A stretch of DNA of 64,000 nucleotides from Chaenocephalus aceratus (GCA_023974075.1 CM043790.1:3528023-3592022); one strand, 5' to 3'. Shown: positions 1 to 17,471, counted from the first letter of the stretch. Notes: generated by a model from the letters alone, not told the origin. Made by a program: numbers and translations.

Positions 1-183
1 CCCTTTTTCAAATGGTGTTGGGAAACACTGGGTGGCCAATCATTGTTTCCTTTTTTTTCTTAAGCTGCTGTTTTAAGCCCCATAAACGTGTATGTTGTAC
101 CATATAATCACTTTATGTGAGTTTTAATAGGCATTCATTGAACTAGGTAATTGCGATTGTAGTTCTACACGTTTTCTACATCG

Positions 184-721
184 GACCAGTATGGGCTTAG
201 ATTTGTCTCATACATATTTGTGTGAACATAAACATTATTTGTGTAAATATGTGATTTGGAAATGTAAAACACCATCCACACATGCATTTAATAGATTTGC
301 AAACTCACAAATACATTTGCAAATGTAAAACGGATCTGCAAATACGCAATTTACAAGACGCATATTTTCACAGATAAAAAAAAGATCTGTGAATACTATA
401 ATTAATTAACAAAAGGAATTTGTGAATATCTCTGTAACATTGACAACTTTCGATCAGGCATTTGTGAATCCCTTTTTGTATTTGTCAACCAAAAATGTGC
501 TTGTGGATCTCAAATCTCTGCTTGTGGATGTCTCTTTTACACACACAAACATTTAGCGTATTTGCAGATCCGTTTTACATTTGCAAATTTATTTGTGAGT
601 TTGCAAATCTTTTTAATGCATTTGTGGATGGTGTTTTACATTTAGAAATCACATATTTACACACAAATTATTTTTATGTTCACACCAATATTTACGAGAC
701 AAATCTAAGCCCATAGACCAG
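184..721. mobile_element. MITE with ~160-bp terminal inverted repeats (526 bp)
   Basis: The element spans 190-715. It starts TATGGGCTTAGATTTGTCTC and ends with the exact reverse complement. The inverted arms run about 160 bp (roughly 190-351 and 555-715) with few mismatches, so the element could fold into a long hairpin. It is flanked by a perfect 6-bp direct repeat, GACCAG (184-189 and 716-721), read as the target-site duplication. It has no coding capacity; a short reading frame inside is a by-product. The 6-bp duplication is not the hAT (8 bp) or TTAA signature, so the superfamily is left open. Confidence 0.85.
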
Positions 722-1279
<558 letters not shown>

Positions 1280-1555
1280 TAAGCCAAACCCTTCACAATG
1301 ATGTGTTGTATCTTAGAAACTAGTCTGCTGAGGTGTTGTGGAGTTATCAGTCTAAATGTTTACTGCTCTGAATGAGGATGAGTGTTGATACTGCACACAA
1401 AAGTAAAATCATACGCTGTTTGTTTTTTAAATTCGTTGTAAGAATGTTTGACTTGACACAGATATGACTCATTAAGTGGGGTCAAAGTTTGAGTTAATGA
1501 TCAGAGAAAACAAAGATAATACTTGGAACCATGTGATTTGACAGTGCCACCTCCA

Positions 1556-1640
1556 GAGGTGTGTGTGTGTGTGTGTGTGAAATGCTTATGTGTGTGCGTG
1601 TTAGCCATTGTTGGTGTGTGTGCGTGTTAGCCATTGTTGT
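1556..1640. repeat. (TG)n microsatellite with a ~25-bp tandem duplication
   Basis: A short GT run is followed by two near-identical copies of a unit ending GTTAGCCATTGTTG (about 1590-1613 and 1614-1639). It lies in an intron and has no coding significance. Confidence 0.8.
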
Positions 1641-1649
1641 ACATAATGA

Positions 1650-3170
1650 TGTACCCCCATGGCTGTACATGCATGTGTTCTTTGCCGTAGGCTTCCCAAA
1701 GGAGCGTGCCTTGGGCACTCTTGTTCCCAATGTGAACCCACCACAAAACACGGTACAGTATGAGATCACTGAAATCTCAGCCTAATACAAAGACGTAACA
1801 CACACTCATGTAGCACCACCGTGGCTGGCAGTGCCGGGAACACACAGTATGGAGGGGAAACAAAAGGGCTGAAACATCTCTCCTGTCTGTCCTTCTCCTT
1901 CTCTAAGCCCCTGCCTTGTGATTCAAGAAGTTGTATAAACTACCTAAAACAGGAGCCTGAGGACAATCGCTACATTTGCAGCATGCTCACCAGAACATAT
2001 AAAGAGTGCAGTTTGGCCTGTTGTTCCTTCACAGTTTGCACAGACAGATAGTGCATCTCTTTTGGAGATAGCGCCTCAGATGATATGTCTGGTGTGTGCA
2101 GGGTTCACGACCCCAACATTGCTAAGAGTAACAGAACTACCCACAGACTAGTCCCAGCGCATTGACGAGAGTTGAAGAACCTGAACGTGTCCTCAGAACA
2201 TGCTGTTTGTTTAAGCCCCGCTAAGATAAATAAAAAAGAGACCAAGCAAAGTGCTGCTTTCTCAGCCTTAGCAGTTGCTCTATGATCCCTGCATCAGGTT
2301 AAAAGGCTGCAATAAAAGTGAACTGCAGCTTTTATTGCTGGGATGTCCGAGCGAGCTGAAGCACGGTGTCCTTCACCAAGGTAACGGCAGCCATCTCCAT
2401 CAGGACAGAACCGCCTCTCAGGAATTAGTCATGTCCAATCAAAAAGCTAATGGGATGAAGGACTCTTATGACGGTGAGAGTGCACAGCTACTAATGATTG
2501 AACAAAGCCTAAAGCACTAGAGTCTGCGTTTCTCAGCAATGAAGATATTTTAATAGCATGTTGAACGATTCAACAAATACATGTGTATGTTTAGCCTCTT
2601 TAGCTTTAACCCACTCATCCAGCAGCAGGTGGTAGAACGTGGTTTCATCCTCCGCTGATCTCCATCTTGTTGGTCTGTTTAAGAAGCAGGTATTCAGAAT
2701 CGGAATGAATAAAGTGTTCTGGTTGGTTCTGATTTAGGGAGGCAGAGATTATTCTGACCTATCCGCTGCACCATCATGTCCTAAAGACTTGATGTGTGTT
2801 TGAACTCGGACTGTCTGCACTGCAGGCCTCTCTAGGTTTGGATGTTGACACTCATGGACAGCTTTACATGTATTCATGTCTGGTTCTTTCCTCTTTCTTC
2901 TGTTGATAGATGTCCTGTAATAAAGGGGATTCCCGACAGTCAAACAAAGAAAATCTCTTCCAAGTAAGTACCTGTTGATGGTGCCACCATACACTGCTCC
3001 TCCGACCAGAGTGCTTGCCATCCTGTCACCACACTCCCCACCTGCCCATGTTCCCCTGGTGATGTGTGGAAATGTTTCTTTTTCCTTCCCTAAGTTTTAG
3101 TTTTCACTCACGTGAACCTCTTTGTTCGCGTGAGGGCTTTGGGCAGCAGGTGTTTAGGTTGGATTTGACG
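1650..3170. other. intron, nothing recognised
   Basis: Intronic DNA between the first two visible chka exons. I found no repeat boundary, exon-like block or RNA gene. Short reading frames here have no recognisable motifs. Confidence 0.5.
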
Positions 3171-3600
3171 CGAGAAGCATATCCTGTACTTCAGTAAAAG
3201 TAGAAATACTGTGGTCCAAAAATACTCCATTTAAGTCATGAATTCAAAAATGTTAGTTCAGGAGGAGTATAGAATAACAATGTACTTAAAGTATTATGCA
3301 CAATGGCTCTTTTCAAAGTATTATATTATACAATAATATTATATTATTCAGTTTGTACATGTAAGAACATTTAATGTTGTATTTGGTCAATTGCAGGTAC
3401 TTTTTAAAATACTGGGTCTATTAGGTGTACAGTACCGGTATCACATCAAACATGTTATGTTTTATATGTAAGAAGTAGCTAGTAACTATGAGTGTTAAAT
3501 AAATGTAGTACAAAGTACAATATTTGACTTCAAAATGTAGTGAGATGTGAGAAAAAAGTAAAGTACTTGGGTAAATGTCCTATAGTATCTATAATAGTTA
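3170..3600. repeat. degraded dispersed repeat, AT-rich
   Basis: The stretch is dominated by variants of TACTT, AGTAAAAGTA and AAAGTACTT on both strands (CTGTACTTCAGTAAAAGTAG near 3184; AAAGTAAAGTACTTGGG near 3556). This resembles an old fish inverted-repeat element whose arms repeat this motif. I cannot define termini or a duplication, so the class is open. Confidence 0.4.
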
Positions 3601-4105
3601 CATTCCACCACTACTGAGAAGGCTGAGCCCTTGTATCCATGAGAGGTTTGGAACTTCGAACACGCTAAAGTAACTGATTTCCTCCTGTTTTTTTTGTTAT
3701 ATTTGTTGCAATTCTTTTTACATCCTGGCAACATCAATACACCTGTATTTGTACTGCAATGGATTGAATGAAAATGATTGGATGGCCAACCTAGCGACTC
3801 TTAGAGCTAATGCTGCTACAGTAGCAACTTTGAATGGGAAAGAGTTGGCAAATCCAACTTCCTCCTTAATAGGAGACGCTACAGGTGAATAGTGGACACA
3901 TTTTAACTACTAGATATCATCATGAAATCAACAATAAAAACAGTAAAGCATGTATTCTGAAATTTTTTCCTCAAATATGCGCCAATGTTTCACTTTCTTG
4001 ACATTATAGTCAAAGGTTTTTACAAAAATAATTTGGGATATTCCTTTGTATCTCTCTGTGAATCAGAAAATAGTTATAAGACATTATTTGTCACCATCTT
4101 CAGGA

Positions 4106-4881
4106 TTAAAGGTCCCATGTCACGGCCATTTCTACTGATCATAATTCCATTGTTGAGGTCTACTAGAATACATTTACACTGTTCAATGTTCCAAACTCAC
4201 ATTGGTTTCTCACAGCATCTCTGTATAGTGTATTCACTCTCTGTCCTACACGGCTTGTTGGAGCTCCTGCCCCCCCCTCCCTGTGAGCCCAGTGTGCTCT
4301 GATTGGTCGGGACGTTGCGAGGCTCGTTGCTGCTCGCAGCTGCTGCGAGGAGCGGACTGGCTTCCGGGTCGGCGATACAGTGAGAACAAGCGAAACTCAT
4401 CCTGAGCACACACACACAGCCGAAGCCGAAGTCAAAGCAATAAGTGTGGCTTGATATTGAGAAAGAAAAGGTTTCTCACGCTGTGAGTCAATGGGTCTGA
4501 GGAGAGCATTTCTCCGCCATCCCAACTCGTCTGTTACCAACCAGGGAGCGCTATGCAAGTCAATGGGACTCCCTGTTAGAGAGCCAAGGGGTCCTGGTGT
4601 GGGAGGAGCTCCGCGGATTGGTCCATTTGGGCTAATCCGGTCATTTGTTGTTGATTTGGGTGTTCACACGTCACAGAACCAGGAAGCAAACATGGGAAAA
4701 GAGAAATGTCCAACGAGGCGTTCTGGGGCAGCCGACAGGTCTTCTCTGTGTTAGAGTTGTACTCGCTACAGGGTGTACTTTGAGGGTTTGTGACTCTGCA
4801 CACCGTTCACATGCAGACAAAGCTTCATAACACACAAGGGGACGGGTCAGAACCAGAAAAGCATGACATGGGACCTTTTAA
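4106..4881. mobile_element. TTAA-type MITE (AGGTCCCATGTCA ends)
   Basis: The left end reads TTAA then AGGTCCCATGTCACG from 4110. The right end reads CATGACATGGGACC followed by TTTTAA (to 4881). The ends are inverted copies bordered by TTAA, as in piggyBac-like and Kolobok-like non-autonomous elements; one extra T on the right is unexplained. The inside is GC-rich (around 4255-4385) and has no transposase. A fragment of the same left end recurs at 45820-45861. Confidence 0.75.
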
Positions 4882-9947
<5,066 letters not shown>

Positions 9948-10699
9948 TAAGTCATTTGAGTCTTGTCCCGTCCTGTCCTGCCCCATCTTGTATCCTGTAC
10001 CATTTGGTTGCCTATTCTCCAGATGTTCTAGTCTACGGTTTCAAATGAGTGACCAACTAAGCAGATTTGTAACAGCTCCCACATCAGTTACTGGAAGTTT
10101 AGATTCATCATATAGCATATTGCGTCGCTGATCATTTATCGACAAGTATAGGGAAACACTTAGCTTACCGTAATGCACATCTCTTTTCATTTCCTTTATG
10201 TTGACTTGTCTGTAGAAGGTTTGCATTGCAATATATTTGACAGCATGTGGTGATAAAGTCCATTATCCAGATCTACTGGTTTTCAACTGGTTACCTAACA
10301 ACTTGTTTATCATCACCCGGATTAATTATTCCAAACTTGTTTGTACGGCCCCATGACTGGTTCTGTAAATGTCCTAGTCAGACAACAAAGAGGATGAAAG
10401 ATCAGACGCATTAGTAGTGTCAGTTCATCCTGATTGGAATTTGTCGGGCCGAGCTCACAATGCATGATTGGACTAAAGCCAAATTCCAAACAAAATAAGA
10501 CTATATTTTGTGTAGTAGTGACATTTTCTTTATTTCTAGACCTGTCAGATTCTGAACAGAAGCCAATAATGTGATGCCAAAGCCGACCGATTCCCCAGCA
10601 GTCATTTATTTCTATCTGATCATGTGGCATATATATTATATATATATACATACATCGACACAAATATACATATACACAAAATTGGAGTTAGAACAAAAT

Positions 10700-11192
10700 A
10701 AATAGACAGATCATCACCGGCACCAAGGCCTCCGAACACATCCCCCCCATCCTCATCCAACTCCACTGGCTCCCTGTTCAATCCCGTATCAACTTCAAAA
10801 ACCTACTGCTCACTTACAAAGCCCTACATAACCTGGCCCCCCCCTATCTGGCTGACCTTCTTCAGGAGTACACCCCCTCTCGCTCCCTCCGCTCCTCCTC
10901 TGCTGGTCTGCTGACCATCCCCACCCCACGCCTCGTCACCATGGGTGCTCGGGCTTTTAGCTGCACTGCTCCCAGACTCTGGAACTCCCTCCCCCCGCAC
11001 ATCCGACAGTCAGACACAATCACCTTATTCAAATCCCAATTAAAAACCCACCTGTTCAAATCTGCTTACTCACTGTAGTGTAGCTTTTATTTTATTTATT
11101 TATTTTTTTATTTTTTTTAATAAATGTACGGTGTCCTTGGGTGTCATGAAAGGCGCCTAAAATAAAATGTATTATTATTATTTTATTATTAA
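10700..11192 (+). mobile_element. L2-type LINE, 3' end only
   Basis: An open frame to the stop at 11076-11078 encodes the carboxy-terminal tail typical of fish L2/CR1-like LINEs: ILIQLHWLPVQSRINFK, LTYKALHNLAPPYLADLL, APRLWNSLPPHIRQS, FKSQLKTHLF. A short 3' UTR and an ATT-rich tail (11160-11192) follow. The 5' part, including endonuclease and reverse transcriptase, is missing, as expected for a 5'-truncated insertion. A related 3' tail is at 54105-54176. Confidence 0.85.
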
Positions 11193-12211
11193 TATACAAA
11201 AATGAACGGTCAAAGAACTAGTACGGTGGCCCTGAAGTGCAAGACACCACAGCATTTCAGAAAACGCCGCAGCATTTCAGAAAACACCGCAGCATTTCAC
11301 ATTGGACGGAAAGGGTATTCCTTTAGGGAGAACACTTCTTGTTTGTGATTGGACAGAGCCAGCCAGAGAAGCACTGCTGTGATTGGTTGTTTTTGCTGCC
11401 AGTCAAGAAATGACGCTTCGCGATTGGTCAACGCCCGACAGCGCAATATGTCCCAACCGGTCCCTCCCAACACATCAGCCGTTAGCACACACTCAGAGCT
11501 CACAGCTCCTCATATCTGTTCAGAAACTGGACAAAAGTTAAACAAGTACAAACCACAGACTGTCTATGTCATGGCAAATACAGTCGCTGCTTTATTTATG
11601 TCTGTATGACGTTGTTGTGAGTGTGGACGGAGCAGCTACAGGTTAGTTTAGCCTGATGGATCCGATTCCATTCTAAAAACACGCATTTTAAAAGCTTTTC
11701 GCCTGCCGTCTTGTCTGCAGACTTGTCAAAGCATTAATTCATGGTTTTTACTAACCGTTATCAGTATGTAGTTACTTCGGCATCACTTTGAAACGTGTAT
11801 TACAATTAAATCACGGTCAAACATGTTCATTTTGTTGTAGTTGGTATCTCCCATAGGATTTACATGGAGATACGCCCCGCCCCCTCTCCAGCGCCTCTTG
11901 TTTGAATGACAGGAGCAAACACAGCTGACAGCCGCGGTGAAACTCGAGCGATTAGAGCGATGCGAATATTGGGTGGTCTACCATAGTATTTACATGGAGA
12001 TACGCCCCTTAAAAACCATGAGTTAATAAAGCATTAATTCTGTGTTTACTCCTGTCATTCAAACAAGACGCTGGAGAGGGGGCGGGCCGTATCTCCATGT
12101 AAATCCTATCGGAATAGGATCCATCAGGCTAAACTAACCTGTAGCTGCTCCGTCCACACTCACAACAACGTCATACAGACATAAATAAAGCAGCGACTTC
12201 TATTCGCCATG

Positions 12212-14086
12212 ACATAGATCAGGGGTCTGCAACCTTTTTGACCAAAAGAGCCATTTTGCTCCTTTTTCCCAAAAATTTTTGTCTGGAGCCGCAAAACATA
12301 TTTCATAGTTTTTTATTGTTATATCAGACAAAAACTACAGTTTTTTTGCATTTATTAGGCTATTTATTACATGATATAAAACTGTTAACCTCTAATAAGA
12401 AACAAATAACTCTTATAAGGAGAATTAAAAATAATACACAGGCCTACTTTAAAATAAATTAAACACAGCACTTGGGGAGTCCTCTGCACATTTGAAGGGA
12501 AACAAATATTATTAAAATGGGCCCACTTTGAAATAAATAAAACATATAGCTGCACCCTAAAAAGAGTTAAAGGTAAGAATGGAGAAACCAGCTCGAGTGC
12601 GCTAGAATTTGAAAGTACACAACCGGAAAAAATATGCCTCTTCCTACAGACTTTCTCACAGAGCCCCTCCTCCAACACACACGAACACGCACATGACCAA
12701 TGAGGGCACGAGATAAGTTTGTGCACAGATGGAAGGCTGACAGGCAGGTGGCCATCCAGTTACTTTAGCCGGGCCGGCTCAGATGATTGGTCGTGCTTTT
12801 TACAGCGCTAGGGCTTCCAGAGATTAATTTTTGTATGTATTTATTGTCAAAGCATTTAATATATTCATTGCTATCGGGACGTTAAGAGCATTCCATGGAA
12901 TATAACAAAAAGTGTTTTCTGAAATAAATTACATACCCCATTGAATTATGACTGAAGATCGTCAGCTGTCTTCCTCTCCCGTGTTGTTCCTCGATACGTA
13001 AAGGCTGCACCACCTTTGACAACTTCTCTCCACATATCAGACATACCGGTAAACCAGCATCGTTTGCTGTGAAAGCAGATAACTCTGTCCACGCAGTAGG
13101 GCTGCACGATTTTGGGAAAAAATCTAATTGCGATTTTCTGACAAATATTGCGATTGCGATTCGAATTGCGATATTTGTTTTTAAGCGACCCAACGGAAGT
13201 TTATTGTAAAATGCGGCCATAACTCCGCTAGGAAGGTCGTATCAACGTACTCCGTCTCTAGCACCCCCGCAGCCCGAGCTACGAGTGAAAGAACTAAACT
13301 TACATGAAACTTCCGTTGGGTTGCTTTAAAGTCAAGCTTCAGTTTAAGATTCACCCTGTAATAAATGTAAAACATGTGATGGAGCATCACTAACCTGACT
13401 CAGATGGTTTGTTTCACCAAACCATCTAGGAAAGCTCCATTGGAAGCCATTTGGAAAGGACAGGCACTTTCAAAAACACTTGGCAGGTGATTGGATCAAT
13501 CAGTCTATCACCTTCTATCATGGGCCACTTCTGATTGATTAACAATGGCTGGTACATGTGGAGCACAGCACTTCTGATTGGTGTGGATGACTGACACACA
13601 AGAGAAAAAAAAAAATTGTAAAAAAAAAATTGTTAAAAATAATCGCAGGCTTTGCGATTTGATAATCGCATCATTTCAATCGCGATTTCGATTTAAAATC
13701 GATTAATCGTTCAGCCCTACCACGCAGAACTAAATCCTGTGTTCCTCCGGTACTTTTCTTTGATTTATCCATAGTTCGCTCATCGAGCCGGGGTCAGGTT
13801 ATTCGCCTGCAGGAAAAGGCGCTCACGCGGGACCGTAGCAGGATGTGACGCATATTTTAGTTGACCTAATTAAAACCGTTTTGTTTTTTATTTATTTGTC
13901 ACAGTATCACCTCAAAATTCAAGATACGAAACATTTTCAACCATGCAACAAAATATAAATAGTCCTACAAATACTTTTTATTTGATTTCCTTCTTATTTT
14001 TGTCTAAGCTCAAGGGAGCCAGAGCAGAGGGCTTAAAGGTCCGCATGCGGCCCGTGGGCCGCGGGTTGCCGACCCCTGACATAGAC
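12212..14086. mobile_element. hAT-family element nested in the foldback element
   Basis: The element spans 12220-14078, with ends CAGGGGTCTGCAACC and GGTTGCCGACCCCTG. It is flanked by 8-bp repeats ACATAGAT (12212-12219) and ACATAGAC (14079-14086), one mismatch, the hAT signature. The flanking bases fuse back into the inverted arm of the host element once it is removed, which confirms the insertion. I see no intact transposase, so it is a non-autonomous or decayed copy. A second hAT sits inside it. Confidence 0.9.
13089..13727. mobile_element. hAT MITE nested inside a hAT element
   Basis: The element spans 13097-13719, starting TAGGGCTGCACGATTTTGGG and ending TTAATCGTTCAGCCCTA. It has a perfect 8-bp duplication CCACGCAG (13089-13096 and 13720-13727). 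The subterminal DNA is rich in GCGATT/AATCGC repeats. It has no coding capacity. It is the youngest of three stacked insertions at this place. Confidence 0.93.
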
Positions 14087-14253
14087 AGTCTGTGTTTTGT
14101 ATATGTTTAACTTTTGTCCAGTTTCTGAACAGATATGCTGTGAGCTCTGAGTGTGTGCTAACAGTTAACGGCTGATGTGTTGGGTCAATCCATGGATGTA
14201 TAATAAGAACTGGATTACAGCGTGGGAGGCGGGCCTCATTCATTCCTATGAGA

Positions 14254-14661
14254 GTTGCTGTGGTGGTTGTATTCTCCAGCCACCTCCCTTGTGTTGTGTT
14301 TCCCTTCTCCTGTCTGTGTGGGCGTGGTGGCTGTCACTCCTGGCTCCCGGCTCAACCTCCACCTGCTGCAATCAGTTGGGCACCCTCCTCTGCTACACAC
14401 CTGATTTCCATCAGCCATTACTAATGGCATATCAGCGGAGGCTCCACAACCTGTCAGCGCCAGATCGTTGTTTAAACCCCAAGTGGTAAAACTCTCAGCC
14501 TTCTTAGAATTAGTTAGCTATTTCCGCTACACTTGAATGTTCTTCTTACCTGTTACTCTCCAGCCGGATTACTCTCCACGCTCCTTCTTCTCAAAATAAA
14601 ACCTTTGTAACACTCTGCCGTGTCCTGCGTTTGGGTCCTCTCAGATAACCGTAACAGTTGC
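14254..14661 (+). mobile_element. solo LTR (398 bp) of an LTR retrotransposon
   Basis: The sequence 14259-14656 begins TGTGGTGG and ends CCGTAACA, so it has TG...CA ends. It is flanked by a perfect 5-bp duplication GTTGC (14254-14258 and 14657-14661). A polyadenylation signal (AATAAA) lies about 60 bp before the end. No internal region or second LTR is present, so it is read as a solo LTR left by recombination between two LTRs. Family unknown. Confidence 0.85.
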
Positions 14662-15289
14662 TCAATGGCGCATGATGACAAAATGGCCCAACTTTTGAGA
14701 GAGCGAAACGTCACAGATTACCCGGCATGCCTGAGAAGTACCCGTATGTGCGCTCATAGAGCATGCGCAACTTTAACCACGCCGCCCAAAAGGCTCGTTC
14801 ACATTAAGCACTTGAATTTGCGTACACGTAACAGCACCGCGCGTGCATGACAGCATGGTACTGGATTTATATTAATGAGGCGGCAGTTAGCAGCTAGCGG
14901 CTAGCTAGTAAATTATGCTAAATTACACATCAATCGTTATGTACTTTTATATTACGCTGACATCAGGATCTAGTGATATCCAAGCAACGGAGCTTAATTT
15001 AGCTTGATACTTGTGTGGGTTACATGAAACCACTTGGTAATTAGAAAATGATGTTGAAGTCTGTATGATCAATTGTGAGTTAAAACTATCGAAAAGTAAA
15101 GCTGATGATGGACGGGGGGGAAAAAACAATAGCCTATTTCAATGGATGGAGAAAAGGATAGTAACTGGAGTAGGCATGTAAGTACCACAAGTAACTAAAG
15201 CGTAGAATACTTGAAGGAAAGGTGTAACACCCAGAAAGATCCAATAGCACACACTACAACACCCCTTTTTGTAAATACCAACCATGTGT

Positions 15290-15555
15290 GATAGATATAT
15301 ATATATTATATACACACATGGTTTATATATATATATAATTATATATTATATATATATATTATATATTTATATTATATTTTTATAATATATATATAATGTC
15401 CATAATATATATATATAATGTCCAGCATTCTCCTCTCCTGTGCTCTGAAATCAAAATGTGGATAAGAATAAAACACTAAAATAAACCAACTTGTAAAACT
15501 TTTGAAAAAACACAAGGTTGTTCATTTGTGTGTATACATATACAACACAGGCATT

Positions 15556-15596
<41 letters not shown>

Positions 15597-15600
15597 TATA
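15290..15600. repeat. AT microsatellites
   Basis: Runs of TA/AT with small interruptions at 15293-15420 and a clean (AT)n run near 15560-15592, inside the 11-bp-repeat insertion. No function implied. Confidence 0.9.
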
Positions 15601-16411
15601 ATTCATACAACTGTAACTTAATTAGAGCTTGACACATATCTTTATAAATATGACGACTTAATATATAGTCGGCCTAATAGCAAAACAGCTACGTTCAACT
15701 ATTTTTAATGGTATATTGCAAGTGCAATAAGAAGCTACAGGAACGTTAATCTACGTCGATAATATTAACTTTATTTTAATACAACATTTACAGTATAGAT
15801 TTTACATCATACAGCCCATGTAGCATAATATTTTACAAATGATGAATTACAGCAAACATGTGCAATTATATCCATTATTACAGCTCCGTGGGATGGCAGT
15901 AAGGCGATATGGTCGTTGTTATTGTGCATCCATGGGTAAAGATAGACTCATGTAGTGCTGAACACGTAACCTGAACGTGCCGGGCAGCGCGGTCCCGTGG
16001 GGTTAGATGCACGTTCATAATGCCGAGGGAAATAACTCTCAGAATACGTTATTAGCACATGTTTACAATTTGAGGAACGAATGTTTTTAATAAGGGCTAT
16101 ACAAACGTTCATACTGGGTAGTTTATTTAGTTTAAAAAAATATATCCACCGAGTTACAGACCACTCTTTCCCAATGTAAGTCAATGGGAAAAAGTGTTTC
16201 CGGGCCCAGCAACCTAAGGAAGTGTAGTACCGCCGTTTGGCCACAACGAATATTCTGATCAGACTCCGGCGCACTTCCTGGGGCTTGGGTCAATCACGAA
16301 GCGTCATTTCTTGACTGGCAGCAAAAAACAACCAATCACAGCAGTGCTTCTCTGGCTGGCTCTGTCCAATCACAAACAAGAAGTGTTCTCCTAAGGAATA
16401 TACCCTTTCCG

Positions 16412-17064
16412 TCCAATGTGAAATGCTGTTTGGGTTTGTGAAATGCTGTTGGGTTTTGTGAAATGCTGTGGTGTTTTCTGAAATGCTGTTGTGTTTTGTG
16501 AAATGCTGTTGTGTTTTCTGAATGCTGTGGTGTTTTCTGAAATGCTGTGGCGTTTTCTGAAATTGCTGTGGGCGTTTTCTGAAATGCTGCGGCGTTTTCT
16601 GAAATGCTGTGGTGTTTTCTGAAATGCTGTGGTGTTTTCTGAATGTTGTGGTGTTTCTGAAATGCTGTGGTGTTTTCTGAAATGCTGTAGCATTTTCTGA
16701 AATGCGGTTTAGGTTTTGTGAAATGCGTTGTGTTTTCTGAAATGCTGTTGTGTTTTGTGAGAATGCTGTTGTGTTTTGCCTGAAATGCTGTAGTGTTTTG
16801 TGAAATGCTGTTGTGTTTTCTGAAACGCTGTAGTGTTTTGTGAAATGCTGTAGTGTTTTGTGAAATGCTGTAGTGTGTTTTGTGAAATGCTGTTGTGTTT
16901 TCTGAAATGCTGTAGTGTTTTGTGAAATGCTGTAGTGTTTTCTGAAATGCTGTTGTGTTTGTGAAATGCTGTGTAGTGTTTTGTGAAATGCTGTAGCGTT
17001 TTCTGAAATGCGGTTGTGTTTTCTGAAATGCTGATGCGTTTGTGAAATGCTGTGGTGTCTTGCA
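16412..17064 (-). repeat. ~20-bp minisatellite, ~32 copies (right arm of the foldback element)
   Basis: On the + strand the unit reads roughly GAAATGCTGTGGTGTTTTCT, with about 32 copies of 18-22 bp. Variants alternate between TGTGAAATG and TCTGAAATG, and the middle base triplet differs (TGG, TTG, TAG, CGG). The left arm (11243-11308) has only about 3 copies of the same unit, so the array expanded on one side only. Long open frames on the minus strand (repeats of HFRK and ISENTTAF type) are by-products of a repeat that lacks stops and are not called genes. Confidence 0.92.
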
Positions 17065-17189
17065 CTTCAGGGCCACCGATTAATTGAAACATATAAGATA
17101 TAGATGTGGATATAGATATGATGTGACGATTAATTTGTATTATTATTCAAACAAAAGCTACTAGACCTGTAGAAAAGCTAGTGATGTTG

Positions 17190-17250
17190 TTTTCAAGGTA
17201 CCGGTGGAACCATAGGCGGCGCATGAGGCTCAGGTTTGGGAAGGCTGAAA
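17190..17250. repeat. short repeat fragment next to the DIRS element
   Basis: CATAGGCGGCGCATGAGGCT followed by CAGGTTTGGGAAGGCT resembles the end of the TIR element at 22222-22970 (GGGAAGGCTTACCCC). It may be a remnant of that family that was interrupted here. Low certainty. Confidence 0.3.
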
Positions 17251-17273
17251 ACGATAGTTACGGCTGTAACTAC

Positions 17274-17428
17274 GGTTCTATGAGTCCCGGATGACCGCCA
17301 GAGGCGGTACTTTAGCACTGGATATGTCCATCGCACGCATGCGCAGTTCGAGTACCAATAACAACAAAGTCACCTGTGACCCACGTGACTACGGCTACAT
17401 AGGCCGGCATCATTAGTGGATCGGTTCC
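17274..17428 (-). repeat. DIRS terminal inverted repeat (element 3' end)
   Basis: Starts GGTTCTATGAGTCCCGGATG, continues ACCGCCAGAGGCGGTACTTT and ends GTGGATCGGTTCC. It is inverted relative to 21206-21360, with a handful of differences. The outermost ~24 bp to its left (17252-17275) form an imperfect palindrome, which is element-specific terminal sequence. Confidence 0.9.
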
Positions 17429-17471
17429 CAGAATCTTCTCGCGAGCACACAAGAATTCTGAGTGACCGGAG

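Larger units (their letters stand above)
14180..16295. mobile_element. unclassified insertion with 11-bp direct repeats
   Basis: The direct repeat TTGGGTCAATC occurs at 14180-14190 and 16285-16295, at the point where the right arm of the foldback element is interrupted. The 2.1-kb insert begins CATGGATGTATAATAAGAAC and ends CGCACTTCCTGGGGC. The ends are not inverted copies of each other. It contains a solo LTR (14259-14656) and AT microsatellites. An 11-bp duplication would fit a LINE/SINE-type or Mutator-type event, but no diagnostic domain is visible. Confidence 0.6.
11224..17078. mobile_element. large foldback element with minisatellite inverted repeats
   Basis: The outer ends are perfect inverted copies: CGGTGGCCCTGAAGTGCAAG at 11224 and its complement ending at 17078. 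Both arms then carry tandem ~20-bp units (core AGCATTTCAGAAAACACC): about 3 copies on the left and about 32 on the right. Next comes a shared unique arm (GGACGGAAAGGGTAT; GACAGAGCCAGCCAGAGAAG; AAATGACGCTTCGCG). Further in, 11460-11690 is repeated inverted at 12105-12211 plus 14087-14186, the right arm having been split by a later hAT insertion. No transposase frame is present. No clear target duplication was found. Younger elements are nested inside. Confidence 0.8.

Noticed and set aside
16412..17064. CRISPR array or telomeric repeat
   Set aside because: Contiguous degenerate 20-bp minisatellite without spacers, shared with the other arm of a transposon.
16336..17092. Long minus-strand reading frames (246, 100 and 127 codons) rich in HFRK/SISENTTAF repeats
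   Set aside because: They are translations of a 20-bp minisatellite that happens to lack stops in several frames. No domain, and overlapping frames are equally open.
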